Assembly (NCBI GenBank): GCA_037013685.1
Contig: CM072905.1
Location: 8,646,991-8,710,990 of the forward strand
Source of the DNA: Acridotheres tristis
Lineage: Eukaryota; Chordata; Aves; Passeriformes; Sturnidae
Direction of reading: 5' to 3'
Length of the DNA: 64,000 nt
The first letter of the stretch is position 1. Every line of letters starts with the position of its first letter. The notes beneath the pieces were generated by a model that saw nothing but the letters and a program-made list of their open reading frames with translations, had not been told where the DNA came from and did not search any database. The position numbers and the translations under genes were made by a program. This document shows, piece after piece, positions 50,801 through 63,949 of this stretch.

Positions 50801-53800
50801 GTTGTGATAGAGGTGATAACAGAAGCATGGGTGCTTTCCATTTCTGGGAAACGAATCCAGAAGATCACTGTAAATTCATTTTGAAAACATGGTGTGTTTC
50901 TCTGTTAGCAATTAGAGAAAGCAAAAATCCTGATTAATCATCTTTAAAGTGAGGTTATTCACTGTATTTCCTGACCTTATTTGTCTGAGTGCATTTTCTG
51001 TTCCTTTTCCTCCTTCCTTTTTCTAGCCTCAGATTACATAAATTTGTCCCAGAGATGTTGTTTACTGAGTTTATTTAGCACAAAATGGTTTTTAAATAGC
51101 TCTGTAGATGCAAGGTCAATGTGAACTCAAGTATAAATGCTTTACTCTTTTTTTATCTTGGTGTGTGACTGCACAGACCTCTCACCCTCTGCAGCAGTCT
51201 GGGGTGTAACATCTACCACGAGCAAAGAGCAGAACCTGGACAGTCCAGAACCTGAGAAAAGCTCATTTTTGTCCCTGTCTTAGTTGTCTACCTCCTGCTA
51301 CTCTCTGGGGGAAAGTGAGCTCATTTTTGGTTTGTTTCCTGTTGAAAGAACAGTAGTGTTACTACTGACAGTATATGTAATATCTCAAAACAATCAGTTT
51401 CCTTCCTGAATATACCAAGCTGGTGAGCAACATGAAGCACTTGCTCTGGAAAATCCAGTGTTTTTAAGGCACTGCCAATCTCTGAGCCCTCCCAGAAAAG
51501 CCAGTGGGGCAGACTTGCAGCAGCAGTAGGAAGATCATTAGTATTGAGGATTCTAATGCTTTTGTCTCAGTCAATCAATTGCCTTTTCCAGGAATGGGGT
51601 TTTACAGTAGTAAAAGTTTGCTTTGTTTTTTTGCAATTCCTACAGATAAATACATGCATCTTCGTGATCTCACAATAAACCAACCAAAAATAACATGTTC
51701 TGAGCTATATCTGCAAGAACTTATATGCTGATTTGTAGTGCCTGCTGCTCTTTGGTGCCAACACAAACCAACAAATGACCAAGAATCCAAATGATTTTAT
51801 GAAGGGTGTAGGTTCTGGATGAGTGCAGGTGTACCCTGCTATAAGAATGGGGTGTCTGAGGTTTTCCCTAACTGTGGCTCTGCAATTCAGCCCTGTGATG
51901 AGTGGGCAGAAGCAGCAGTGTGTGTCTGGTGTGCAGATAAATGCTCACTCACCCAGGCTGCCTGTACAATTAACCAGTGACTAATGAGAATAATGATCTT
52001 TGGGAGCTGCTGCTATGAGACACTTGTTCCATCCACTACAAGGACAGAAACAATTTAAGGAATTGCTTCAGACAATACCTCTCAGAAATCTCTTAGGATT
52101 TAGTGAAATTTCCTTGTAGGTCATGACTACAATATCAAAAACATTCCAGTTATAAGAACCAGCCTCATAGCAGGAGTGCTGGGGTGATTAATGGTGAGTA
52201 CAAGTGTTTTACAAACTGTCCTTGTTTTGTTTTAAGCCATTTTTTGTTCCATTGGGACAGCATTTGAGGCTAAAGCCATTTAAGCAGTAGGCTGTACCTA
52301 TCATGCAGAATATGCTAATACAGCTTTTTACCAGCACCAGTAAATTCAGTGCTTTGCTGTAGGTAATGTCTAGGACTTCAAGTCCCAGTTGAAGGTGGAC
52401 ATGAGGTTAACTTCCAATTCAGAGTCTCAAAATTCTGCACAGTCCTGATGGATAAATCCATGGTCCTCAGTTTTTCCTATGGCAGAAATGAGTGCTTGTT
52501 GAAGATGATGTGTGCCTTCAAGGTTTTTCATGGAAACCAGCTTGAAGTCTGTACATTAACAAGACTTGGGAATATTTAAACAGCTGGAGATTCCTGGGGT
52601 TTTCCTAATATTTAGCACCTTCTCATTTTCATCACTGAAAGATTTTATACACTGGGAAAACGATTTTTCTGCTACAGAGAGACATTGTCTGAACACTGCT
52701 CTGCATCCCAGTTTTGTGCTGCTGTTGGCATTTGTGGTATTGTTCTGACTTAAACAGTACCAGGTGTTTTTACATAATTTCAAGCTTAAAAATTAACCTC
52801 CAGGTTTTCCCCTTCCTGGGCAGCATGTACTGCACAGCAGTTTCTCTCTTTTATGTAATCACTAATGTACTTGAAGACAAAGTGTGATTTTTTTTTTTTT
52901 AAATTTTTTTTTCACCATTTCTTAGCACTAAAAGCAGCACACCTGCCTCGAAGGCTGGGTTTAACTCTCCTGCACAGTGTAGGTATCATGTAGATGAAAA
53001 AAGCTCCAAAATCTTGCTGTGAAGGATTCTGGGCTTTTCAGTAAGAGCTACAGAGCTCAAGAAAGAACTGCACACCCAAAATACCTTGATTTGTTCATGT
53101 ACTAGGGGAACAATACAAAAGCTGTGGATGTTGGGGTGCTGTGGGTATCCACAGCTTGCCCCAGCTGGAATGCTGAAGGGATCTGGTGGAAGAGAGGCAG
53201 ATTCCTGAGAAAGTAAGGACAGAGTATTGCATACAGAGAGATTTCAGGTGGTTCCTGTGAGTGTGGGGGTGTTTCTGAACGTGTGGCTACTCTAACAATA
53301 ATAAAAGAAGCCATTTTTTCCTAGGCTTAATCCATGTGCACCTTGTAATAATACTTTCATGTGACTCTTCTGTTCTAGGGGAGGCAGGCTGAGTGCAGGG
53401 ATATTAAATCTCAGGAAACACCAGGTTGCAGTTAAGCAGCCAAACTGCATTTGTTGTAGTATGTGGTGATCTAGGGGCTGAGGTCCAGAAGGTCAAATTC
53501 TGTTAGCTGGGGTCTTGTTCTTTCTGCTTTGTTAAATCTGTGCATGAAGAAGGGGGTAACACGTCATGAAGTTCACAGTGGACCTTGGTCTAGAATTAAT
53601 GACACAGTGAATTATTGATTAAAGCATTATTAACAGAGCCTTGAGGTTTCCTGTGGTTCCCAAGGGGGGCTTCCAGCCTACACAGAAATGTCCTCCCTGT
53701 TGTGAAGTGTCATCATTTTCAGGATTTGTTGTGTGACTGCTGCCACTTGCTGTGCTTATGGGTAACTTCTCTGTACCTGGAATTTTTCTGTGCTTCCAGG

Positions 53801-56800
53801 CTGGATCCGATATGCTGAAAGGGTCCTCACCAACCTGGTGACCTCTCACATTTGCACTGCAAAGTCTCCACAGCAGATCATGGGCTCCCTAGTGAAGGGC
53901 TACTTTGCCAGGCAGCAGGTAAGTAATTCTGGGGTTTTTTTACCATTATGTTCCTCTAAATAGAGAAGATGGGTTTTACTACTGAGCTACAGATCTTAGT
54001 GTATTATATTTGTCTTTTACTTGAAGAAGAAGTGGTGCTCTGCTGCTGTACAAATGCCCATGATGAGAAGAATTTACAAAGAACCTCATTTCATACAGTG
54101 CAGTGTGAGCTGGCAGCAATCCTTGCACCCCCAGTACAACATGGATTTAGATATTTATGGGTTAAAGTTAAATCCATAGCAGTTAAAGGTTTTGTTGTGA
54201 AATGCTGCCTGTGTAGTTCTACAGCACAACCGAAACAGGAGTGGAGGAGAATAATGTGGAAATTGCCCTGTTATCTGAGATCAATAAAAGCAGTGTATCC
54301 TAGGAAGTAACCTTTTTATCTCTTCAATTTTGTATGTTGAAAAAATTGCTGTTCTTTATATATCATACCTAAATGGAACTACAGGCACATCCTGTAGGGA
54401 AGGGCTGCTGTCTGCACATGGACAGACAAATTCTGAGGGGCTTGCTGTGGGTGACAGTGAGTGAGTGACAGCCAGAAACCAGAACTCTGAACTCCTGACT
54501 TGTATTCACCTTCTAAGGCAATCAAAAAGCTGCAGAAAATGTGAGGGAATATAATATGGTCCAGCCAGGAGACTGACTGGAAGTTTGCTGATTCTTTGTG
54601 ACTTCTGGCAAATCATTATCTGTGTGCAGCATTCTTTAAATGTAATGGGTAGGGGCTTATTCCTGGTATTGCCTGCATGAGTTTATGTCACTACTTTTGC
54701 CCCTGTCATCCTTCAAGCTGCCTTTTGCTCTTCATGGAGTTCACATGTGCTCCCTTCTGTGTTCCACAGAACTTGTCTCCTGATAAAATCTTCCATGTAG
54801 TTGTGGCACCTTGTTATGACAAAAAGCTGGAAGCCTTGAGAGAAGATTTCTACACTGCCTTGTATAATTCACCAGAAGTTGATTGTGTCCTGACATCAGG
54901 TTAACTTTTTTAAAATTACCATCTATAAATATATAAGTGAATCACAATTTTTAGAATAACCTTTATGCCAGAGTTTGCTTTTTTCAAGTCTGCCTTAGTC
55001 ATAAGGTTGGCTTTTTTTGCTTTAAAGATTAGTACATATTTTTGTGCTTCTGGTAGTACAGGTACTGCACAGGGAAGGCAGTGGCACATCCTTTCCTTTT
55101 GCAGTTCGTCTAAAAACTCAGCTATTTTGTCAGCCTGTTAAAGAAGGTAAAAGTTACAGAATCCATGTTTAAAAGGATTGTCTGACTTGTCTGTGGTCAT
55201 TATTTTATTAGGAATTATTCCTAATTCATGGCATCAGTTGCCTTTTGGTGAGGATATTGTCTTTAGCCTTAGTGTCCTAACATCCTGCAGTGTAGTTTGG
55301 ATATTTCCAAACTTGGCCTAACAGAAAGACTGAGGATTTAAGCAGAGTTTGGGCAAGCTGAAGGCCCCTCTTTTTCGGGGCTGGAAGTGTCAGGCTTCTC
55401 AGTGGAGGGAAGTGACTTTAGGAAGAGCTGGAGAATGTGCGATAAAGCACATGCAAGTGTTGGGATGCTGATCTCTGAAACAGAGGAACAGTGTGTGTGT
55501 TGTGCTTTGTGTTGAAAGTAAAATGTCGTGTTTTCCCACAGGTGAAATTGTCCAAATAATGGAACAGAAAAATGTGTCTATGAAAGATGTGACTGAAGTA
55601 GCTGTTGATACTTTGTAAGTAGTTTTGTTGTGGATTGCTTCCTTACTGTGATGACAAATGACATATTGGAACATCTTCAACATAAATGTAAAACTGCTTA
55701 GAATAATGGTTTTTCTTTTTAGAGAAAAAAAGTGCATCGAAACCTGAGTAATAAAGCATTCAGCTTCACCCTTTATATAGTGGAAAATATTCTCTTTTTC
55801 ATTGCTATATATAGAAGTAGTATGAAATAGATAATATAAACCTGCATGTACTGTCTAAATGCAAAGCAGATAATTTGAGGTAATGACCCTTATACAGTAA
55901 CTCCTTTATAATTTATGACTTGCAGATTTGTGTAGCTCCTGATTTGTATTTCAATGCAGTAATAACAGATTTGACTGTATGAAGTTCCAGCCTTGCCTAG
56001 TAAGTGTGGCTGGCTGGGGGTGCTGACCCTGTTCAGAGCTCTCCTGTGCTTTGTGTAAAGCCCAGCAGTCTGATCTGCCTCCCACAAAGCTGCAGGGACA
56101 CAGTCCTGGGGCTCACCATCTGCTCTGGGCTCCCCTCTCTTTCACAGCAGCATCCTGACAGCAAATTTCCACTTCTCCAATCTGTTCATGTAGATTGCTA
56201 GAAGCAGCACGCTTTCAGGAAATGGTAATTAATTGGTTTTTATACTGAGGACAGCAGTCAGTTTTTCAAGATTAGGTCAAACTAAACCGTGCTTTAGATG
56301 AGAAGCACACAAAGCATTGGAGAGGTTTTGTTTCCATCCCTTATGCTTGGCTCAGGGGGCAGCCTGTGTGGTGTTTAATTCTCAGACTTAGTTACAGAGG
56401 CTGCTCTCCCTGATCTTTGTTCAGCTGTGACAGATGTTCCTTGGTATCTTTCCAAAGGGTTGCTAGTGGAGCAATAAATGTGCTGTCTTGCACAAAACAG
56501 AAAGCTCTGGAAGTTTGGAAAAATCCTTTTCAGTTCCAGCTAGTATCCTGCTTGGACCTAGAGGGGAGAAATTAGAGTGGGTCCATGGGAACATGTTCAG
56601 AGCTGTAGTGCAGCTCCTGTGATTGCCTCTACCTGAGATTGTCACACAGAATGAGAATGAATAAAGTTCTAGCAGGAATAACCACAGAGACAGTCCTGTA
56701 ATTCTGTATCAGAATCACACAGAGACAGTCTTTTAATTCTCCATCAGCCTGGCCAATGAAAGGACAGAATGTGCCTGGTTCATTAGCTCAATTTACAGAA

Positions 56801-59630
56801 TCACAGCATATCCTGAGCTGGGAGGGACCCACCAGGATGAGCCAGTGCAGCCCCTGGCCCTGCACAGACCCCCAGCAATCCTGTGCAATCCTGGCAGAGC
56901 TGTCCAAGCTCTCCTGGAGCTCTGGCAGCCTCGGGGCTGTGCCCATTCCCTGGGGAGCCTGGGCAGGGCCAGCACCCTCTGGGGAAGAACCTTTCCTGAC
57001 AGCCACCCCAAAGCTGCCCTGGCACAGCTCCAGCCATGCCATGGGTCCTGTCACTGTCACACAGCAGAGCTCAGAGCTGGCCCTCAGGAGGAGCTGCAGA
57101 TTCTGGTGACATCTGACCTCAGTCTCCTCCAGGCTGAGCAATCCAAGTGCCCTCAATTTATGTTGGAAAATTATGTTAATTTTTAAAAGGACTAATCTGA
57201 TAATACTGGTTTAAATGTGAGACCTAATGACATAAATTTTTGCTCTTCTGGGGTCTTAAAAATAGATCTTGCAGAGAAATTTAAACAACTTGAAGTCATC
57301 CTCTTAAAACAAGTCCCAGCACAGCAGCAATCTGTGATAAAGTTCTGGATATTAAAAAGTTGTGTGAATGTGGGCTCTCCAGAGCTGCTTTTAATTGGAG
57401 GAGAGGTGAGCTTCCAGGAGATGCCCTTGGGATGTGATCTCCCATTTTCTCTCCTGAACCATAGTGTAGCACTTAATTTCAGTGTACACCATTCTAACCT
57501 GGTTGCAGCTGTACTGATTTGGTGTGGTTTTATTAGCACAGACTGTAACAAACAGTTCCTAAAGCAGGAGAATTGCCAGCAAAGATTTGCAACTTCTGAA
57601 GTAGTTTTGTATTCTGACAGGCAAAAAAATGATCATTTATTGAAATAATTGTATTTAAATAATTTTATTTAAATAATTTTTCCCCAAAATAGCTCTGGAG
57701 TTACAAAATCTTCAGGTTGTGATGAAGGTGCATTCTTATAAATTACTGTTGCTTGATAGTTTTCAACATGGAAAGCCCTGCATCTTTTTTTTTTATTAAT
57801 TTTTTTCATCATCTCGCTGGTGTCCTGAATAATTTACATTTTTTAAGCTATAATAAATAAAAATGTCATGTGTTCTCAGTGCTACAAAACTTTTTGGTGT
57901 TTTGTACAGAGACAGGGAGAGGGAGAAACGTGCTATTGAAGTGAAAGAATGACATTTTTGGAGTTGATCTTCCATTTTGTTGTTTCCTAAGGTTTGATGA
58001 CCTGAAGGAGGGAGATGTAGTAAGGCATGATGGGAAGAGATCTGATGGTTACCTGGAGCACATTTTTAAACATGCTGCAAAGGAGCTTTTTGGCATGGAT
58101 GTCAAGGAGATAACCTACAAAGCATTGAAGTAAGTTCGAGTTCTGTGTCCTTGTTATGTAGAATGGGTGAGCTAGAACACAAGAGGGTATTTTCAGTTGG
58201 AAGGTTTCAGTTTGGGCTGGCCAGAAGTTCAAGCATGTTATTGAGGGCTTTGTCCAAATGCCCCTGAGACACTGAGAGCCTTGGGGCATTGGCCACGTCC
58301 CTGGGAGGCCTGTGCTGGGGTTTGGCCACCCTCTTGCAAGGAACTGGTTCCTGAAGCCCAGGAACTTCCCCTGCTTTGGTTGGTGCTGCAGTGAAAGCAG
58401 TTCCAGGCTATAAACCTGCAAGTCTCAGTGGAAAGCAGCTCCTGCTGGTACTCACTTTATTAAAACCTTACCTGCACTTAAAAATTAGGTCGAATTTTAC
58501 TTATGAAGATTCCACCCCAACTTCTCCTTAACTCAGTTTAGAAAGTGGAAGAGTTCACCTTGATCTCACTGCTATACTTGTTCTGTTCCTTTTGGAGCAT
58601 CAGAATACAAAGTGGCACAGTTGGATTGTTCCTCTGGGAATGCAGGGGGTTAAAATGTTGTCTCTGTGTCTTGACAGGAACAAGGACTTTCAAGAAGTTA
58701 CCCTTGAAAAGGATGGGGAGACAGTGCTGCGTTTTGCAGCAGCTTATGGCTTTAGAAATATCCAAAACATGGTCCTGAAGTTGAAAAAAGGAAAGTTTTT
58801 ATATCATTTTGTAGAAGTCCTTGCCTGCCCAGGAGGTAAGAATAATTGTGGATCTGCACTTGTTCTGCACATAAATCTTAAATCTCAAAGGAAAACTGCC
58901 TTACAGGCAGGCACTTCATTCCCTCTTAATTCTCTTCTTAATAATCTAAAATCTCACTATTTATTGAAGAGTCCAAAACACCAATTACAGGTGCAGTGTT
59001 GGCTCAAAAAATGATTGAGTTTTCTAAAATTAGTCACGATGCTATTTGTTCTCTTCTGACCTATAAGTAAGTGCCAGCACTGCACTGCCAAACCTCAGAG
59101 GATACTCTGAAATGGTTGTTGTCAAGGGCAAGAGAAGACAAGGAACATAATTAGGATCATAAAACCATGGAGAATGCAGAGAAAGATTTGTGATATGGAA
59201 ACCTCATTTCCATTAAGATGAAGTTGATATCAGAGTCACTTTAGGTAAATAAAAAATGTAACAGCGTGGGGGGAAGTTTAAAAAAAATTTCCTTTAGAGA
59301 AGTGTGAAAAATGAATTCTGAGTTAACACTTTCTTTTTATATCAACTCTCCATCACCTTCTATCTTTTTAATTTATTTTTTCCCTAAGGGTGCCTCAATG
59401 GAAAGGGCCAGGCCCAGACTGAGGATGGCAAACCAGACAGAGCCCTGCTTGCCCAGATGGAAGAGATGTACACTGCAATTCCTGTCAGGCTGCCAGAAAC
59501 CAACCTGCACGTGCAGAGGATGTACCAGGACTGGCTGGAGGGCATGGACTCCAAGAAGGTCCAGGACACTTTGCACACCACGTACAGTGCAGTCAGTCAA
59601 AGCACGAGCAGTCTGGATATCAAATGGTAA
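44491..59630 (+). CDS. NARF: NARF, nuclear prelamin A recognition factor
   Basis: Eleven coding exons: 44491-44517, 45013-45093, 45969-46112, 47735-47867, 49384-49518, 53800-53918, 54770-54899, 55542-55614, 57992-58129, 58678-58835 and 59389-59630. All are GT-AG and in phase, giving 459 residues; human NARF is about 456. The start [14 protein letters not shown] was chosen by similarity to the human N-terminus, because the frame stays open upstream. NARF is related to the iron-hydrogenase-like Nar1/CIAO3 proteins. Visible cysteine motifs are C3/C6/C11, the CxxCxxC at residues 53-59 (DCLACDSC), ACPGW around 172, APCYDKK, and CPGGC at 377-381. The C-terminus SLDIKW matches human. The protein is nuclear and binds the farnesylated C-terminus of prelamin A. 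The exon 7 donor is weak (GTTAAC). Confidence 0.97.
48005..48225 (+). mobile_element. CR1-like LINE fragment (3' end)
   Basis: Sense CR1 blocks in order: 'ggctggtgaggccctggcacaggttcccagagaagctgtggctgcc' in pieces, 'ggaagtgtccaaggccagc', 'ttggagcagcctgggat', 'ggaaggtgtccctgc', 'gggtggaactggatgaac', ending 'gggattccattcca'. It lies in NARF intron 4. Confidence 0.9.
49519..53799. other. NARF intron 5
   Basis: This is the longest NARF intron. It is AT-rich with short T-runs (for example near 52888-52912) and I recognise no gene, RNA gene or clear mobile element in it. It begins after the exon encoding ASACP and ends before the exon encoding WIRYAERV. Confidence 0.7.
55615..57991. other. NARF intron 8
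   Basis: This intron lies between the exons encoding EVAVDTL and FDDLKEGD. It holds one large antisense CR1-like fragment near 56795-57155. It also holds an AT-rich patch near 57640-57680 in which TTTAAATAATTTTA is repeated. No gene was recognised. Confidence 0.7.
56795..57155 (-). mobile_element. CR1-like LINE fragment, antisense
   Basis: A fairly long antisense CR1 3' region: 'cagaatcacagcatatcctgagctgggagggaccc' in pieces, 'tggccctgcacagaccccc', 'attccctggggagcctgggcagg', 'ggaagaacctttcctgaca', and 'cagtctcctccaggctgagca'. The GC-rich open frames here on both strands are not genes. Confidence 0.9.
58190..58405 (-). mobile_element. CR1-like LINE fragment, antisense
   Basis: Antisense CR1 blocks are present: 'gagggctttgtccaaatgcccctgagacactgagagccttggggcattggccacgtccctgggaggcctgt' in pieces, then 'gaactggttcctgaagccc' and 'aggaacttcccctg'. 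It lies in NARF intron 9. Confidence 0.8.
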
Positions 59631-61470
59631 CGGCTGCAGGGGCGGAGCCGAGGCTCTGTGTGGCAGCACTGCAACCCTCCCTGCACCTGCTGGGCTGGGA
59701 GTGAGGCTCTGCCCAGCTCGGGACTGTTCTTGGGAAGAACCTTTGCTTTGCAAAACCAGAGAAGTCTCCAAAAGCCCTGGTTCCTGCCACTGTCATTTAA
59801 CTTTTACTGTTTGTCATTTCCTGCCTACAACGAATTTCTCCATTCTAAAGCCTGATCTTGCAAGGTACATAAGCCCTTTCTGCCAGGGACAGGGAGTGTA
59901 ATTCCTGATCCAGTTACTCCCTGAAGTGAAGGGTTCACTGCATGAAATGGGCTCCTCCAAGAGGGTGAAAGATGATTTTACTTCTAGGTTTGCAGTCCCC
60001 ATCATCACAGGAGAACAGTCAACAGGAATTTCAGTATCGATGCAGTTGGTGTGAAGTAACTTGGGATTTACTTACTTTGTTAAGGAAAAGGCCCTTTTAA
60101 AGGACAAGTGAGTATATGGAGAGATGTAATGAATTTCTATAATCCTTGTATCCATAATTCAGCAAAAAATACTCAGCTCCAAACTAGCTGCCGTTTCTTA
60201 CTGATGTAGTGTCACAGAATGCTTCACAGAAACTGGATCTGAGAAGCTAATGCTAAAAGGTTCATTTAAAATAGTTGCAAATAGTTTGGTTGGTACAAAA
60301 AGAGAACTTTCTTTCCATTTAAGTTTTCAGCCAAGCTTGCAGCCAGGAGGAGAGGGGCTGCTTGCTTTGCCTTCTGAGAGTGGAACATGCCCAGATTGTT
60401 CTTTCATTTGTCTCCATGTTGAAAGACCTGCAAAAAAAAACTTCCTGGGGTGCCTCTGAGAAAAAATACTGAGCAGTGCTTGTGAGCTCATCAGTTACAA
60501 TACTCTGGCATCAGGAATTTCGATGCACTTATTTTTATAAATATGCTCTAGAGGTTCATTTAACAGACATTGTGAAGTGGTACTGCCATGCAGCTTGTCT
60601 GCAACTTCCCAGTTGTCAGAGTTATTCAAGAATGTGATGGACAAAAGGAATTGACTCCTGGCCAGACTTGTGCAGATTTTCCTGGTAGCATCAGATCTGT
60701 TTAAGATTAATGGCTGTTTGAAGCTAGCAAAGGTCTAGCTTTCCTTATGCAGCCTGAAAGTGTAGATGTGCTTTTTTAACCATTTCATGCAGTTTGAATG
60801 AATATTCTTGCAAAATGTCTTCAATATTACATCTGCTTGTGTAAGAAATACTGCAAAAACCTGTGAGTGTTTAAAATATACATTTAACCTGGACACAGTG
60901 GAATGGGATGAAGCATCAGGGAAGGCAGGGCAAGACCTGGCATTGGCCAGACCAGGGAGGCTGAAAAGGAGAGGGACAGTGAAGGGTTACCCTGCTGACA
61001 AGAAATAGCTCTCTTAATGTGGGGCTGTTAAAAATTGCAGTTTTCAATTGGACCTCCACCTAAATAACAAACCATTGCACTTGGAGGGAGGTTTTCTTTG
61101 AAGTGCAAATGAATTTGATTTCCTGCACTACCTGAATGCCCACAATGAGATTATGCCCATGAATTACATTAATTAGCCTCTGCAAGTTGTTCCTTGTGGT
61201 AAGAAGGATAGTTAACGTGGTGCAATATCAGAACACCGACAGAAATCTACCTCTGTATGGGAAGGGAGTCCAGGAGTCGTGGGAAGAGCTGTGTGTAGCT
61301 GGAACTGTAATAGATGTCTGCTAGAGAAAGGTGGGGGTGTTGTGTGACATTTCAGAACAGATTACTTTCAGAAGCAACATACACCTCCTTCGGTCTGATG
61401 ATCTGCCATCATTTCCCCAGAAACTCCACCAGAATTCTGATGTAATAAAGTGCTCCTGTTCTGTTTGTAC
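59631..61470 (+). promoter_or_regulatory. NARF: NARF 3' untranslated region and candidate poly(A) signals
   Basis: No coding sequence follows the NARF stop. AATAAA at 61444-61449 is followed by a GT-rich tract (TGTTCTGTTTGTACAGG), a good polyadenylation context that would give a 3' UTR of about 1.8 kb. A second AATAAA at 62782-62787 is an alternative distal site. Which one is used cannot be read from sequence. Confidence 0.5.
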
Positions 61471-63858
61471 AGGCCTGTTTCTCTGTATATATGGTTTGTA
61501 GCTGGATGCATGTTTAAATTATATTGCTGCTGCTCTTTGTACAGTGTGCTTATTTTTTTATGTGTGTATACTGGGTGAAATGATACAAAACCAGTTTGCT
61601 TTTCTGAGGAGATCTTCAGGAAACTACACAAGAGCTGCCTTGCTGTTCTGAAAGCAGAGCCCTGAACAGTTTGTACAAAGTGCTGGATCCTCCCCAGGGC
61701 TGGGTGGCACTTTGGCCTGCTGCACTGAGGGGCCTCACTCCCTGTGCTGCTGGGGGAGCTCAGGAATGGGCTGGGCAGTGGGGGGAACCAATCTGCTCTG
61801 CTCCCATTGCAAAGGAAATCCATGGCTCAGTGTCTAAAGTAACCTGTTTCAGCTGAATCCTGCATTTCTTCCATCTGCTCAAGGGTTTGAACCTATTGAG
61901 GTAGTCACAGTGCAGAGCTGTTGATGATTTGTCTGCTGCAGAATTCTTTTTCAAAGGCATCTAACTGAGCCTGTAGTGGCTACACAGAATGTATTATCAT
62001 TAGTGACCTAAGTAACTGAGACTTGGTTTGGGTTTTTTTTTTTGGTCAGTTTTTGTTTTATAAGACTTTTTGGAGTAAAATGTTGTCATTTTTTAAAGGC
62101 CTTTTCTTTAAAGTGCCAGTTTAAAAGGAAAGAAAAGTTCTACCCTGTAAATCTTTCCTCCTTCACCTGCTTTCATTGAAATTTCAACAGCTTCATATAT
62201 AGTGAAATACTTGCCTAAGGTTTGATTCTGGCTTTAAATCTGCAGTTGGAAAGCCCACTAATGTTGACAACACATGTTTGTAGCCACACTTCTGAAGTTA
62301 CAGCACTATTTAATTCACTGATTCCCTAATAATTTTTATTGCTACTGCCTTTTCAGCAACAGGAAAAGCTCCTAATGTGGCCACAGCCATAGTGCTTTAC
62401 CTCTTCCTTGAATGTTGTGCTGAGACAAGGGGATTTTTCGAAAATTATAAACTGGAGGGATTGTGGGAAAGGAATTGGACAGAGTAAATGAATTAATAAA
62501 ATTGTCTTGGAATGTTCTTGACTTGAGCATGTCAGATGCTGGATTCTTGGGGTTATGGTACTTTGCTCTGCTCCAGTGTGTTGTGAATTCCCTTTGCCTG
62601 GTGCAGGAGGATTCCCTCAGCCACAGCACCTGTGAGTGTCCCCCGTGGCCCAGGACCTGGCAGCCCCCAGAGTAATGCAGATATCCAAATGCAGCAGTCT
62701 CAGCTGGGTTATACCTACATAATGTTCAGTTACCCAAATTTTGGTGCTTTGTTTTCAATTGCAGCATGACCATGAATTGTGAATAAATCTCAGTACTCAA
62801 TTCTGTGCTGATTCTGTCTCATTGCATGTAAAAGTTTAACTCTTGAAGTACACCTGGTTTTACTGCATACTGCATCAGCACTTTATGGGACTTCTGGATT
62901 ACAGCTCTGCACCTCAAACTCTGCTAAATGGAAGGAGGAAGTTGCCAGATTGCTGTAGGAAATGGTAATTTGCTCTCTAGAATTGTCAATTAATATATTG
63001 ATTCCTTGCAAGGCAGACAAGGCCCTGTGCCTTTAAAGCTCTTGTGCTGGGGAGAATGATGTTGGTGCCTGAAGTCAGCCTGTGAGAGGGGCTGGTTGTG
63101 CTGAGGTTACTGGATAGAGTAACCTAAAACACTGGTGCACGGGAAAAGATCTTTCTTTGTGTGTGACCTGACCCAACAGTTGAAGAAAGGGCTGATTTTC
63201 ATCTTCACGTAGATAAGGCATTTTTTTCATCAGTAGGTTGTGTGAAAATTTAATGAATTGAGCAAGCATTTCCATATGTTCTCTGGATTTCTACTAAATA
63301 ATAAATCGATTTGAAGGTGTTCTGTGTTTTTTTTTTTTTCCACTGGCCAGAGGAGGAGGAGGAGCTGTTGAACAGAGCAGGCTTGTTCCTGTTGCTGTGT
63401 AAACAAGTCACTCGTAGGACAGGTTTGGAGGAGGGGAGCCAAGGTGTTAAGATGTCCTTAGCTGCTCTGAAAATGAAAAATAACTACTGAGGGTTTGTGT
63501 CAATGAAGCAGAGGGAATATCCATTTAAATTGTTCAGAGTTGATCCAAAAACACTGTGTTTCTGCCCTTATTTTCCAAGTGAGTAGTTAGGTGCATCTAA
63601 AAAAAAAGTCCAAATTCTGCACATCTGCCTGATGAAATTTTCCACAGCGTAAATGCCTTTTTTTCCCTCCCCCCAAAAGTATTTAATGTAAAACAGCAGT
63701 AAAACACAACGAAACATCTAATTAAAAAGTAGTAAGAATTATATAAAGTCTTTTGTGGAATTCATTGCTCTGAAGAAAAGTGGGAAGAGCGTGGCACAGC
63801 TGGGGTCCAGGACACGCTGTGGCTCCGTCCCCTCTGTCCCTGCCGCGCTGCGAGGCAC
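61471..63858. other. Region downstream of NARF
   Basis: AT-rich sequence between the probable NARF 3' end and the tRNA gene. It may include distal NARF 3' UTR up to the AATAAA at 62782. No gene or clear mobile element was recognised. Confidence 0.5.
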
Positions 63859-63863
63859 AAAAA
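63859..63863 (-). terminator. RNA polymerase III terminator for tRNA-Gln
   Basis: Five consecutive T on the minus strand begin 15 nt past the tRNA 3' end. A run of four or more T is the usual polymerase III stop signal. Confidence 0.85.
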
Positions 63864-63877
63864 CAGAGACCTGGGGC

Positions 63878-63949
63878 AGGTTCTACCGAGATTTGAACTC
63901 GGATCGCTGGATTCAAAGTCCAGAGTGCTGACCATTACACCATAGAACC
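63878..63949 (-). tRNA. tRNA-Gln (anticodon TTG)
   Basis: The 72-nt minus-strand sequence folds as a full cloverleaf. The acceptor stem GGTTCTA pairs perfectly with TAGAACC. The anticodon stem CTGGA/TCCAG closes the loop CTTTGAA, with anticodon TTG at tRNA positions 34-36. The T arm carries GTTCAAATC (internal promoter box B) and the D arm carries TGGTGTAATGG (box A region). The discriminator base is T, CCA is not encoded, and there is no intron. It closely resembles vertebrate nuclear tRNA-Gln(UUG), so it is probably functional. Confidence 0.97.

Noticed and set aside
56756..57186. Overlapping open frames of 70-120 codons on both strands in NARF intron 8
   Set aside because: They coincide with an antisense CR1 fragment outside its coding part; the frames are not shared with any known protein.
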